64,000 nucleotides of DNA from Actinokineospora globicatena. Lineage in GTDB: Bacteria; Actinomycetota; Actinomycetes; Mycobacteriales; Pseudonocardiaceae. The stretch covers positions 2,852,001-2,916,000 of the forward strand of contig NZ_JAMTCR010000002.1 of assembly GCF_024171945.1 (NCBI RefSeq), read 5' to 3'. Positions 1 to 8,400 of the stretch are shown piece by piece (within the stretch, counting starts at the first letter, position 1; the number at the start of each line of letters is the position of its first letter). A model generated the notes under the pieces. That model saw only the letters and a program-made list of their open reading frames with translations. It had not been told where the DNA came from and did no database searches. The translations under genes and the position numbers were made by a program.

Positions 1-1911
1 ACCGGCCTGCACGGTCAGCTTGTCGTAGACCGTGGAACCGGTCTCCGCCGTGTCGATGTGCAGGTAGTACGTCAGCGTCGCCTTGCACCCGGCCGGGATG
101 GTGACCGACTGGGCCACCGAGTCGGTGTGCGCCGCGCCGTAGCCGTTCAGCCACGCCGAGTAGGTGCCGCCGTGCGCGGGCTCGTTCTGGCTCGCGAACT
201 GGCCGATGACGCCGGAGGTCTGGGTCCAGCCGGTGGCGCCGGACTCGAAGCCCGCGTTGGTCAGCTTCTGGCCGGAGCAGCCGCCGGTGGGCGGCGTGGT
301 CGTGGTCGGCGGGGTGGTGGTGGTCGGGCTGGTGGGCGGCGTGGTGGTGCCGCCGGTGCAGGTCGGGTCAGCGGACTGCGCCGGGACGCTCACCGCGTCC
401 CACGCGGCCTTGACGGTGTTGAACTCGGTGCAGCTGCCCGGGTACAGGTTCTTGGCCGCCTGCAGCGTCCAGGTCCGGTACTTGAGGTAGGAGCTGGACG
501 AGGTCTTCATCAGCATCGCGTTGTACATGATCTTGATGGCGGCCTGGATGCCCAGCCCGGAGATCGAGCTGTTGTTGCAGGTCGGGCTGGTCGGCTTGCC
601 GCCGCCGGGGTTGTTGCCCTCGGCGAGCAGGTAGAACCAGTGGTTGCCGGGACCGGCCGCGGCGTGCACCTCGCCACCGGGGACGCTGCTGGAGTAGCAG
701 TTGGCGTTGTTGTTGACCAGCGACGGGTTGTACATGTTGCGGATCGGGCCGCTGCCGACCAGGTTGATCTCCTCGCCGACCAGGTAGTCCGGCGGGTCGT
801 ACTGGCTGGCCTCGTTGGCGAAGGCCTCGGTGGCCGCGCCGAAGGTGTCGGCGACGAACTCCTGGGTACCCGCCTGCGAGATGCCACCGGGGGTGTGGTC
901 GTCGACGCCGTGGCCCATCTCGTGGCCGACCACGTCGAGCGAGCTGATCCAGCCGTTGGACTGGTTGTGCCCGATCTGGACCTGGCTGCCGTCGTAGAAG
1001 GCGTTGAGGTCGTCGAGGCCGACCTTGATCGGCCACGCGCCGCCGCTGCCGTCCATGCCGTTGCGGCCCAGCCACTGGGTGAGCATCTTGCGCTCGGTCT
1101 CGGCGGCGAACAGCGCGTCCACGCAGCCGGTCTCCCGGTTGGTGGCCTGGCCGTTGCCCCAGGAGTCCGAGGTCTTGCTGAACGGGCTGGAGGCGCTGAT
1201 GTCCTGGCAGGACAGGTTGGTGGTGTTCGGGTCGCGCATGACGTAGTTGCTGCCCGAGTGCGTGGTGTCGATGGTGACCGGGCCGCTGTAGGCGGAGCTG
1301 CCGCTGCCGTTGGCGACGTGCTCCTGGGTGCGCAGGACCTTGCCGTCGGTGGCGTCGACGTAGACGCTCAACCGGCTCGGCTCGCCCTTGGCGGTGGTGC
1401 CGGTGACGGTCGACTCCCAGGCCAGCCTCGCGGTGCCGAGCGACACCACGACCAGCCTGCTCGCCTCGGTGCCGGTCACGGTCTTGAGCTGGGCGCGCGC
1501 GGTGGTCTCCGCCTGCTCCCTGGTGAGCTTCGCGGTGGTACCGAGGCCCTGGATGGTCTGCTCCTGGGCCACCGAGGTGTACTTCACCGACCCGGCGTTG
1601 TCGGTCACGACCACGAAGTCGCCGCCGACGACCGGCAGGCCCTTGTAGGTGCGGTCGTAGGAGACGTACTGGTTGCTGCCCGCGGAGTACACCTTGCGCT
1701 GGACGAACGTGTCGTCGGCCGAGGCGTGCAGTGCGGCAGGCCGGGACTCGACGAGCGAGGCGGCCGCGTGGGCGGCGGTGTCCTGGGCGACCTGCGCCGA
1801 CTGGGCGGTGCTGGCCTGGGTGTTCGACGTCGCCGCTACGGCGCTGCCGATCACCACCAGACCGGACACCAGCGCCCCGCCGACGGCGAGCAGGCGATGA
1901 CTGGGCTTCAT
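1..1911 (-). CDS. Secreted M4 (thermolysin-type) zinc metallopeptidase, C-terminus beyond window
   Basis: Extracellular neutral protease. The start ATG (1909-1911) follows a GGAAAGGAG ribosome site. Residues 1-27 form a signal peptide (MKPSHRLLAV, hydrophobic core, AVA cut). An FTP/PepSY-type propeptide extends to about residue 200. The catalytic domain carries HEMGH at about residue 328 and the third zinc ligand in QEFVADTFG, which matches NEAISD of thermolysin. A Pro/Thr linker (TTTTPPTTTTPP) follows the catalytic domain. After it comes a secreted accessory domain starting NAGFESGATGW, resembling the galactose-binding or P-type domains appended to actinomycete M4 proteases. 637 codons are present and the stop lies left of position 1. 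The gene stands alone and is divergent from the phosphatase gene at 2288. Family assignment is firm; substrate unknown. Confidence 0.93.
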   Translation of the reverse strand, partial: MKPSHRLLAVGGALVSGLVVIGSAVAATSNTQASTAQSAQVAQDTAAHAAASLVESRPAALHASADDTFVQRKVYSAGSNQYVSYDRTYKGLPVVGGDFVVVTDNAGSVKYTSVAQEQTIQGLGTTAKLTREQAETTARAQLKTVTGTEASRLVVVSLGTARLAWESTVTGTTAKGEPSRLSVYVDATDGKVLRTQEHVANGSGSSAYSGPVTIDTTHSGSNYVMRDPNTTNLSCQDISASSPFSKTSDSWGNGQATNRETGCVDALFAAETERKMLTQWLGRNGMDGSGGAWPIKVGLDDLNAFYDGSQVQIGHNQSNGWISSLDVVGHEMGHGVDDHTPGGISQAGTQEFVADTFGAATEAFANEASQYDPPDYLVGEEINLVGSGPIRNMYNPSLVNNNANCYSSSVPGGEVHAAAGPGNHWFYLLAEGNNPGGGKPTSPTCNNSSISGLGIQAAIKIMYNAMLMKTSSSSYLKYRTWTLQAAKNLYPGSCTEFNTVKAAWDAVSVPAQSADPTCTGGTTTPPTSPTTTTPPTTTTPPTGGCSGQKLTNAGFESGATGWTQTSGVIGQFASQNEPAHGGTYSAWLNGYGAAHTDSVAQSVTIPAGCKATLTYYLHIDTAETGSTVYDKLTVQAG

Positions 1912-2287
1912 GGGGGTGTGGCTCCTTTCCCGGCCGCTACCACGCGCACCGGAAAATGCAGGGAATGCGCTTGGCGAGCGCACCTGAATCCGGTCGGCAC
2001 CTCGGTCGAGTGTGGCCCCTCGCCGCTCTCCCGCCGCCTTTCCGGACGAACTGACGTTAACTCCGGTTCACTTCACGCGGAACGCCAAGATATTCACACA
2101 GGGCAAGTGTTAACGCGTCAATCCGGACGCCGGTGCGCAGAAAGGGCGGAGCGCGTGCCCGATTTCTCCGAAAGACGCGGGAAATGGTGTTCATCGGAAA
2201 TGGCGGGGAAAGGCGCTCTGCGGTGAAGGTGCCGCGCGGGGCGGTTCCGGTTGTGCGGGCGGCGCCGACCGGGAAGGCTCTGGCGCC
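1912..2287. promoter_or_regulatory. Divergent intergenic region between protease and phosphatase genes
   Basis: No gene is seen in these 376 bases. The middle (about 2050-2130) is AT-richer than its surroundings (gttaactccggttcacttc, aagatattcacac). A TTGACG-like hexamer reads on the minus strand at 2116-2121, but no well-spaced -10 hexamer goes with it. Both flanking genes start outwards from here, so promoters for each are expected. No operator or hairpin could be assigned with confidence. Confidence 0.4.
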
Positions 2288-4570
2288 ATGGGCACCGGTG
2301 CAGCCAGCGGGTCGGACGCGGCGGAGCTGCTCGGCGCCCTCGAACCTGTGCTGCAGCCGCTCGACGCCGCCGAGGACGTGGTGGCCGCGGCGGTGCGGAT
2401 GCTCGGCGAGTACCTCGGTGTCGACCGGTGCGCCTACGCCAGGGCGGAGGCCGACGAGGACCACTTCGTGATGAGCGGCGACCACTCGACGGGCCTGCCG
2501 CCGTTACCCGGGCGGTTCGCCATGTCGGCCTTCGGCGCGGGCGCGCTGACCGCCATGCGGGGCGGGGAGCCGTGGGTGGTGGTCGACAGCGCGACCGACG
2601 AGCGGTTGGTGCCCGCCGACCTCGACGCGTACCGGGTCACCGGAATCCGCGCGGTCATATGCTTCCCGTTGCACAAAGCGGGTCGATTCGTCGCGGCGAT
2701 GGCGGTGCACCAGGCCGTTCCGAGGGTGTGGACGCGCGAAGAGATCGAGACCGTTGGCGTCGTGGTCGCGCGGTGTTGGGAATCGCTGCAACGCGTCCAC
2801 GCGGGTCAAGCGTTAAGAGAAGGCGAACAGCGCTATCGGATGCTGTTCGAGCGGGCTACCGATGGCGTGTGGATCGTCGACCACCAGTTGCGGTACGTGG
2901 AGGTCAACCCCGCCGGGTGCGCGTTGTTCGGGGCTACGCGGGAGCAGATCCTCGGCCGGACGGTGCGCGATTTCCTCGCCGAGTACGAGTTGGACCGGCT
3001 GGCCGCGCTGCAGCACCGGCTCGCGCAGGGCGAGGTGACCACCGAGGTGTGGGACGTGCGCCGCGGCGACGGCGAGATGATCGCGCTGGAACTGGCCGCG
3101 CAGGTGACGCCGACCGGGATGCAGGCCATCGGCCGCGACGTCACGGCGCGCAGGCGGGCCGAGGCGGAACGCGAGCTGCTGCTGCGCCGCGAGCACGAGA
3201 TCGCCGAGGCGCTGCAGCGCAGCCTGCTCCCGCGCGAACTCCCGCGCCTGGCCCGGCTGGCCACGGCCGCCCGCTACCTACCCGCCGCCAGGTACGCCCA
3301 GGCAGGCGGCGACTGGTACGAGGTGCTGCCGCTGACCGACACCGTGGTCGCCCTCTCCGTCGGTGACGTCGTCGGCAAGGGACCGACCGCCGCCGCCGTG
3401 ATGGGCCAGCTGCGCAGCGCCCTCGCCGGGTACCTGCTCGACGGGCACACCCCCGCGGCGGCGCTGGAACGGCTCGACGCCTTCGTCGCCCGCACACCCG
3501 GCGCGATGGGGTCCACCTGCGCATGCCTGACGTTCGACTACGCGACGGGGCGGCTGTGCTGGTCGCTGGCCGGTCACCCGCCGCCGCTGGTCGTCGACGG
3601 GGAGCCGCGGTACCTGACTGGGGCCGCGGGGGCGGTGCTGGGGGTCGCGGGGCGGACGCCGTACCGGGAGGCGGAGGCGGTCCTCGCGCCGGGGACATCG
3701 GTGCTGCTCTACACCGACGGCCTGGTGGAACGACCGGGCGTGGTGATCGACGAGGGGCTCTCGCGGCTCGCGGACGTCGCTGGCGCGGCCGCTGACCTGG
3801 CACCGGACGACCTGGCCAGCCGGATCACGACAACGATGCTCGACGGCTGGCACGGCGACGACGTCGCCTTGGTCGTGGCCCGGTTCATCCCACCACCCCT
3901 GCGGGAGCGCGACGTGCCCGCGACGATCGCCCGCCTCGGGTGGCTGCGGGGCGCGGTGGACCGGTGGGCCCAGACGGCAGGGCTGTCGCTGGTGCTGCGC
4001 AACGACTTGCACCTAGCCCTGGGGGAGGCGGCGGCCAACGCGGTGGAACACGCGTACCCGTCAGGGGAGGGGACCTTCGACTTCGCCGTCACCCGCACCC
4101 CGGACGGCGCGGTGGAGGTGGAGGTCCGCGACCGAGGCCGCTGGCGTCCCGAGCCCGACAACAACGACCACCGAGGCCGCAGCGTCGACATGATCTACGA
4201 ACTCGCCGAGGCCGTGTCCTACACACAGGGTCCTACTGGGACTACCGTCGGTTTCCGCATCACCGGCACGGCACCGTCCCCGGAACTACCGGTCGGCGTG
4301 CCGACTCTGTCCGCCATCCGCCTCACAGGCGCGATCGACCTGGCAGGCGCGGCATCCCTGCGTGAGTCGCTTCTCGCCGAGGCCGCCCACGGCCCCCTGA
4401 CCCTCGACCTGTCCGCTGTGGACTACCTGAGCAGCTCCGGCGTGGCCCTGCTCCTGGAGATCGCCTCGGTGAGCCCGGTAACGGTGTTCGTCGCCCCAGC
4501 CAGCGCCCCCGCCCGCATCCTGGCCTTGTCCGGCCTGTCGACGGCCCTGACCATCCGAGCCATTCGCTAG
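2288..4570 (+). CDS. GAF-PAS-SpoIIE phosphatase-HATPase-STAS regulatory protein (RsbU/RsbW/RsbV-like)
   Basis: A 760-residue cytoplasmic partner-switching regulator. The order is GAF-like sensor (about 20-170), PAS (about 180-290, RMLFERATDGVWIVD), PP2C/SpoIIE serine phosphatase (about 305-510, with GGDWYEVLPL and SVGDVVGKGPTAAAVM), GHKL/HATPase anti-sigma-like kinase (about 520-650, NAVEHAYPSGEG) and a C-terminal STAS domain (about 660-760, DLSAVDYLSSSGVALLLEI, whose serine is the usual phospho-site). Phosphatase, kinase and antagonist modules that are separate in Bacillus sit in one chain, so it may control itself or a distant sigma factor. The gene has two in-frame TTA codons (2504-2506, 2813-2815), which suggests bldA-dependent translation. 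The ATG at 2288 follows a weak GGAAG site. Confidence 0.92.
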   Translation: MGTGAASGSDAAELLGALEPVLQPLDAAEDVVAAAVRMLGEYLGVDRCAYARAEADEDHFVMSGDHSTGLPPLPGRFAMSAFGAGALTAMRGGEPWVVVDSATDERLVPADLDAYRVTGIRAVICFPLHKAGRFVAAMAVHQAVPRVWTREEIETVGVVVARCWESLQRVHAGQALREGEQRYRMLFERATDGVWIVDHQLRYVEVNPAGCALFGATREQILGRTVRDFLAEYELDRLAALQHRLAQGEVTTEVWDVRRGDGEMIALELAAQVTPTGMQAIGRDVTARRRAEAERELLLRREHEIAEALQRSLLPRELPRLARLATAARYLPAARYAQAGGDWYEVLPLTDTVVALSVGDVVGKGPTAAAVMGQLRSALAGYLLDGHTPAAALERLDAFVARTPGAMGSTCACLTFDYATGRLCWSLAGHPPPLVVDGEPRYLTGAAGAVLGVAGRTPYREAEAVLAPGTSVLLYTDGLVERPGVVIDEGLSRLADVAGAAADLAPDDLASRITTTMLDGWHGDDVALVVARFIPPPLRERDVPATIARLGWLRGAVDRWAQTAGLSLVLRNDLHLALGEAAANAVEHAYPSGEGTFDFAVTRTPDGAVEVEVRDRGRWRPEPDNNDHRGRSVDMIYELAEAVSYTQGPTGTTVGFRITGTAPSPELPVGVPTLSAIRLTGAIDLAGAASLRESLLAEAAHGPLTLDLSAVDYLSSSGVALLLEIASVSPVTVFVAPASAPARILALSGLSTALTIRAIR

Positions 4571-4635
4571 CGGCGGGTTGGTTGGCGTTCCGGCCGTTCG
4601 TCGGAGGGCTCTAGTCGCGTAGCTGTCGGTCCCGG

Positions 4636-5727
4636 TCAGTGTGCGAGGGCGCGGTGGCGGGCGGTCCAGAGGGCGGTGATCAGGCCCAGGGCGGCGTAGG
4701 TGGCGATGGCGAGGGGGATGGTCGCCGGGTGGTCGCGGGTGGTGAGGGTGCCGACGAGGACCGGGTGGATGACGTTGCCGAGCATGCTGCTGGTGAGGAG
4801 GGCGGATCCGGCCAGGTGGGCGTGCGGGGTGAGGCGGGCGAGCCAGACCAGGGCCGTGGGGATGATCGGGGCCAGGCCGAGTCCCGCCAGGGCGTAGCCG
4901 ACGGCGGCGAGCGCGGGGTTGGTCGCCACGAGCAGGCCCGCGGTGGCGACGGCGAACGACACGGGCACGATCACCTCGGGTCGGCGCGCGACCAGCGGCA
5001 CCAGGACCCGCCCGACCGCCAAGCCCGCCCAGAACAGGGCCGTCATCCTGGCTGCGGTGTCCGGCGCGGTCCCGGTCCACGTCAGGTGCGTGCTCACCCA
5101 CGCCCCCGCCGAGGTCTCGACGCCCGCGTACAGGAACCCGATCACCGCGAACGGCGCGATCAGCACCACCGTCGCCCGGTCCACCGGCGGCGTCGGCGCG
5201 TGCACGCCGAGTGGCCCCGCGACCACGGGCAGTGCCACCAGGGCCGTCCCGGCGATCGACAGCAGCACCACCGGCAGGTCGGTCGCCGCCACCAGCAACG
5301 GAGCCGCGATCGCGCCGACCCCGAACATGGCGTTGGCCAGGTTGACCAGGACCACACCGCGCGGACCGGAGGCGTACGCGGTGTTGAGCAGCAGCACCGC
5401 GCCACCGAAGCCCACCCCGGCCACCACCGCGCTGACCAGCAAAGATCCCCACGTCGGAGCCAGCGCTGCCGCGACCAAACCCCCGCACAGCGCGATCAAC
5501 GACCCCGCCAGCACCGGGCGTGGTCGCAGCCGCCGCGACAGCAGCCCGCAGCCCAGGATCGCCACCAGCGCGCCCAGGTTGTAGGCGCTGATGACCTCCT
5601 CGCCGCCGATGGGCCCCAGGCCGTACTCGACGCGCAACCACGGCAGGGCCGCTCCCCACGCCGCGGCCGAGGCGCCGAGAGCGAGGAAGGCCGCGAACCC
5701 GGACGGCAGGGTCCACAGTGGTCGCAC
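4636..5727 (-). CDS. MFS transporter
   Basis: A 363-residue inner-membrane transporter of the major facilitator superfamily. Some 10-12 hydrophobic segments are separated by short basic loops (LLSRRLRPRPVLAG after TM2 is the typical motif-A loop). GTG at 5727 is preferred because AGGGAAG lies eight bases upstream; GTG at 5736 would sit almost on that site. It is divergent from the ROK regulator at 5801, an arrangement typical of a sugar or drug exporter controlled by the neighbour. The fold resembles FucP/YbjJ-like permeases, but the substrate cannot be read from sequence. The frame stays open well beyond the start to about 6513; that extension is antisense to the ROK gene and is not coding. 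Confidence 0.85.
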   Translation of the reverse strand: MRPLWTLPSGFAAFLALGASAAAWGAALPWLRVEYGLGPIGGEEVISAYNLGALVAILGCGLLSRRLRPRPVLAGSLIALCGGLVAAALAPTWGSLLVSAVVAGVGFGGAVLLLNTAYASGPRGVVLVNLANAMFGVGAIAAPLLVAATDLPVVLLSIAGTALVALPVVAGPLGVHAPTPPVDRATVVLIAPFAVIGFLYAGVETSAGAWVSTHLTWTGTAPDTAARMTALFWAGLAVGRVLVPLVARRPEVIVPVSFAVATAGLLVATNPALAAVGYALAGLGLAPIIPTALVWLARLTPHAHLAGSALLTSSMLGNVIHPVLVGTLTTRDHPATIPLAIATYAALGLITALWTARHRALAH

Positions 5728-5800
5728 CGGGCTCACTTCCCTTTTTGTCTCAGCACTGGATAAAATCGGACACGCCCTACCGTAGGCGAAGGAGACGCCG
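5728..5800. promoter_or_regulatory. Divergent MFS/ROK promoter region with imperfect inverted repeat
   Basis: Seventy-odd bases separate the two start codons. An inverted repeat, cgccctac-c-gtaggcg (5773-5788, one bulged base), sits just before the GAAGGAG ribosome site of the ROK gene (5788-5794). It is a plausible autoregulatory operator, which is inference from position and symmetry only. An AT-rich run (cactggataaaatcgg, 5755-5770) may contain a -10 element. Confidence 0.45.
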
Positions 5801-6916
5801 GTGCCCAGACCCGATCGACCGGCCAGGCCCACCGCGGTGGTCCGGCTGGTGCGGCTGCTGCACGACGCCGGACCGATGAACCGCGCCGAGGCCACCACCC
5901 GGCTCGGCCTCACCCGCACCGCCGTCGGCGACGCCGCCGCCTGGCTCACCGAGATAGGCGTCATCGCGGCCACCGCCGCCGCGCCGTCCGGTCGCGGCCG
6001 CCCGTCACCGCTGCTCGGGTTCGACGACCGGGGCCCGGTGGTCGCCGCGGTGCACCTGCGACCCCGGCGCGCGGACATCGCCGTCGTCGGTCTCGGCGCG
6101 ACGGTGGTCAGCCGCTCCAGCGTCGCGCTGCCCGGGACGACCCCGCAGGCGGTGCTCAAGGCCCTGGCGGCGCGGGTCAGCACGGCGGTCAAGAGGTGCG
6201 AGCGCCCGCTGGTCGGGGTGGGCGTCGGCATCGCGGGCATGGTCCGCCCGGGCGGGCTGGTGCGCAACGCGGTGCACTTCGGGTGGGACGACGTGCCCGC
6301 GCGGGAGCTGCTCGAGCAGTCACTGCCCGACGAGGTGGACGTGCGGGTCGAGACCGACTCCGGGCTCACCGCGCTGGCCGAACACCGGCGCGGCGCGGGT
6401 CGCGGCCCTGGTCCCGTCCTGGTGCTGGTGTCGGAGGGCACGGGCATCGGGGGAGCGCTGGTCGGCGACGAGGTGCGGGTGCTGGAGCCGGGGCACTTGT
6501 CCATCGACCGCAAGGGTTTGCGCTGTCCGTGCGGGCAGCGCGGGTGCCTGGAGCTCTACGCCGACGGCCGGGCGATCGCGCGCAACGCCGGGGTCCCGCT
6601 CGACCACCTGCCGCACCTGCTCGCGCGCGCCGAGGCCGGAGCCGCGCGGGAGAGCCGCGCCGTGCTGACCGCCGCCGACCACCTCGGCACCGGCCTGGCG
6701 AACCTGGTCAACGTGCTGGTCCCGACCGGGGTCGTCCTCACCGGCCTCCTCGCCGACCTGCACCGCGTCGGCGGCGCCCGGATCCACGCGCAACTGGGCC
6801 ACTCGGTGGTCGCCAGAGCGGACGAGGTCGCGGTGGCGGTCGGCCAAGTGCCCCAACCGGTCCTGGTCGGCGCGGCGGAACTGGCCTTCGAGGGCTACCT
6901 GGACCGGCCGTTCTGA
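5801..6916 (+). CDS. ROK-family transcriptional regulator (winged HTH + sugar-kinase-like domain)
   Basis: A 371-residue repressor of the NagC/XylR type. The N-terminal helix-turn-helix (residues about 10-70, AEATTRLGLTRTAVGDAAAW) precedes an ASKHA ROK domain with the zinc-binding motif CPCGQRGC near residues 242-249 and the GVGVGIAGMV segment. GTG at 5801 has GAAGGAG eight bases upstream. It is divergent from the MFS transporter and probably regulates it in response to a sugar or amino-sugar; the ligand is unknown. It is monocistronic, followed by a gene-poor stretch. Confidence 0.9.
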   Translation: MPRPDRPARPTAVVRLVRLLHDAGPMNRAEATTRLGLTRTAVGDAAAWLTEIGVIAATAAAPSGRGRPSPLLGFDDRGPVVAAVHLRPRRADIAVVGLGATVVSRSSVALPGTTPQAVLKALAARVSTAVKRCERPLVGVGVGIAGMVRPGGLVRNAVHFGWDDVPARELLEQSLPDEVDVRVETDSGLTALAEHRRGAGRGPGPVLVLVSEGTGIGGALVGDEVRVLEPGHLSIDRKGLRCPCGQRGCLELYADGRAIARNAGVPLDHLPHLLARAEAGAARESRAVLTAADHLGTGLANLVNVLVPTGVVLTGLLADLHRVGGARIHAQLGHSVVARADEVAVAVGQVPQPVLVGAAELAFEGYLDRPF

Positions 6917-7033
6917 CCCCGCGTCCACAGTGGACTTCTGCCGCGCTCGTGGCGGATTTCCCCGATTGAGTCCCCGCGGCTCGTGGTACGTCCCTGATAC
7001 CTCTCACCACCCGCCAACTCCCCGGAGTTCGCC

Positions 7034-7177
7034 ATGCCCACCCTCCGCACGGCCCCCACCGCCACCCCGACCCGCCCCGCCCGCCCCATCGACGAAGCCG
7101 AGTACAACGACCTCTGCGCCTGCCGCTGCCACCGCCTCCCCGGCACCCACACCGCAGGCCAATGCACCCCACGCTGA
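7034..7177 (+). CDS. Small cysteine-rich protein, 47 residues (hypothetical)
   Basis: A short reading frame with ATG at 7034, a GGAG site six bases upstream and TGA at 7175-7177. The product has a Pro/Thr/Arg-rich first half, an acidic hinge (PIDEAEYNDL) and a cysteine/histidine cluster, CACRCH then C at residue 44, close to the C-terminus (AGQCTPR). C28, C30, C32 and H33 could bind a metal. I do not recognise a family. The acidic hinge and cysteine spacing look coding, unlike the degenerate C-rich DNA that follows. It could be a metal-binding microprotein or chance. Confidence 0.5.
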   Translation: MPTLRTAPTATPTRPARPIDEAEYNDLCACRCHRLPGTHTAGQCTPR

Positions 7178-8077
7178 CCCTTCCGCCCTACCCTCTCTAG
7201 CGCCTCCTCGCCCAAACCTTTTCTCCTGCCCCTCAACCCTGACTCCTCCGCCCCGACGCCCTACCCCCTCCCGCCCGTGCGCCTTTGCGTGCCCTCGTGC
7301 CCACGCCTCCCCTCCCCGCGTGCCCTGCTGATCACGCCCCTACGCCGCAGCCTGCTGCCATAGGTGCTCACGTCTCCCTGAGCCGCCGCTGCCACCGTTC
7401 CGAGTGCCCTGCGCGCTCACGCCCCACGCGCTCTCTCACACGTGTCCAACGTGCCCCGCGCTCGTGCATCGCTCCTCCGTGCTCATAGCCACCCTGCGTC
7501 ACCGCTAACCGCGCAACTGCCTTCGAGCGCCCCGCGCTCACGCCCAGTTGTCCTGCGCGCTCAGGTCTCCCTGCGCCATCGCCCCACACGCTGCCGCCTT
7601 CGCGTGCCTGCGCACTCATGCTTTCAGGCGTGCTCCCACGCATACGCCCCTTCGCACGCCTCGTGCCCACGCTCGCCACCCCGTACGCTCGTGTCCCCGT
7701 ATGCCACCGCAACCGCGCGCTCACCCCTCGCGCGCCTCGCGCGCATGTGTGCGCGCCTAGTGCTCGCGCCCCCACGCCCCGCCGCTGCTAAGCGCTCACG
7801 TCCCCCTGCGCCGCTGCCACGCGTTACCGCCTTCGAAGTGCCCCCGCGCGCTGCTTCCTTCGCGTGCCCTGTGCGCTCACGCTTTTTCGCGCGCACCGCG
7901 CGCCCTACGCCCCTTTGTCGATCACACCCGAAAGCCCTTGCCGATCACCCGTGCACCTTCCCCACCCCTTGTCGATCACCCCGGAACCCGATCCGTGCCA
8001 CCCACCACCTCCGCGAACCCTGCCACCTCCGCGACCAGCAGTTTCGTCGCCTGACCCCGCCCATAATCCATTCGGAC
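7178..8077. repeat. C-rich gene-poor region with degenerate ~200-230 bp-spaced repeats
   Basis: About 900 bases with strong strand bias (C far above G on the + strand) and no convincing gene. Inside it a degenerate unit recurs. Copies beginning gctcacgtctccctgagcc (about 7364), gctcaggtctccctgcgcc (about 7559) and gctcacgtccccctgcgcc (about 7795) are each followed by cgctgccac-type and ccttcg(a/c)(a/g)tgcc(c/t) blocks and then gcgctcacg(c/t). Open frames here are Pro/Arg/His/Ala-rich and change register between units, as expected for non-coding repeat decay. The last part (7915-8000) repeats ccttgtcgatcacccc-like words. The third copy ends near 7905. Origin unknown. Confidence 0.6.
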
Positions 8078-8222
8078 GGGTGACAGAAGTTATCCACATG
8101 TGGATCACCGCGCCTCTGCTTTCAAGATCGACTGTCGGTGTGCCCCGGTAGACTGGCCCAGGGACGCCCCCCGGAGAGGGTGGGGGCTGGGCGGGGGAGG
8201 GACCGCGCGCGGGCGCGAAGCG
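8078..8222 (+). repeat. Dispersed ~145 bp repeat, copy A (DnaA-box palindrome + GC hairpin)
   Basis: First of four near-identical copies in the window, all in the same orientation. Order of parts: gggtgacagaag, then TTATCCACA (8090-8098, a perfect DnaA-box consensus) inside the palindrome ATCCACATGTGGAT (8092-8105), a variable patch, the conserved ttcaagatcgactgtcggtg and cccggtagactggcccaggg, then a strong hairpin gcccccc-ggagagggt-ggggggc type, and a terminal cgcgcgcgggcgcgaagcg. No open frame, transposase or terminal inverted repeat is visible. Could be a MITE, a REP-type element, a structured RNA or a protein-binding site; function unknown. Confidence 0.85.
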
Positions 8223-8400
8223 GGGCGGTGGCGTAAGAGACGAAGCCGGTCAGGTGAGTGAGACCGGTTGTGGGGCTGCGTGGCGGTGGGGTTGGCAGGT
8301 GACGTGAGCGAGCTGGGCTGGGCCAGCGGGGCCTCGTGGCGCAAGGAGCCAGTAGTCGCGATGTGGCCGGTTATGTCTGTCGGGCGGGAGCGTGAGGGGG
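8223..8400. other. Tail of repeat A to TauE gene, nothing recognised
   Basis: G-rich DNA (ggtggcgtaagagacgaag, then tggggctgcgtggcggtggg) between repeat copy A and the stop of the TauE-type gene. No gene, clear hairpin or promoter was recognised. A similar G-rich tail follows copies C and D. Confidence 0.4.

Noticed and set aside
58..2226. Long plus-strand open frame opposite the M4 protease
   Set aside because: It encodes Gly/Arg/Val-rich sequence without motifs and is the antisense of a clear protease; a normal by-product of high GC.
7178..7920. CRISPR array in the repetitive stretch
   Set aside because: Units are long, degenerate and unevenly spaced; there are no identical short repeats, unique spacers or cas genes.
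8078..8222. Insertion sequence or integron site for the 145 bp repeat
   Set aside because: No transposase frame, terminal inverted repeats or target duplications around any of the four copies.
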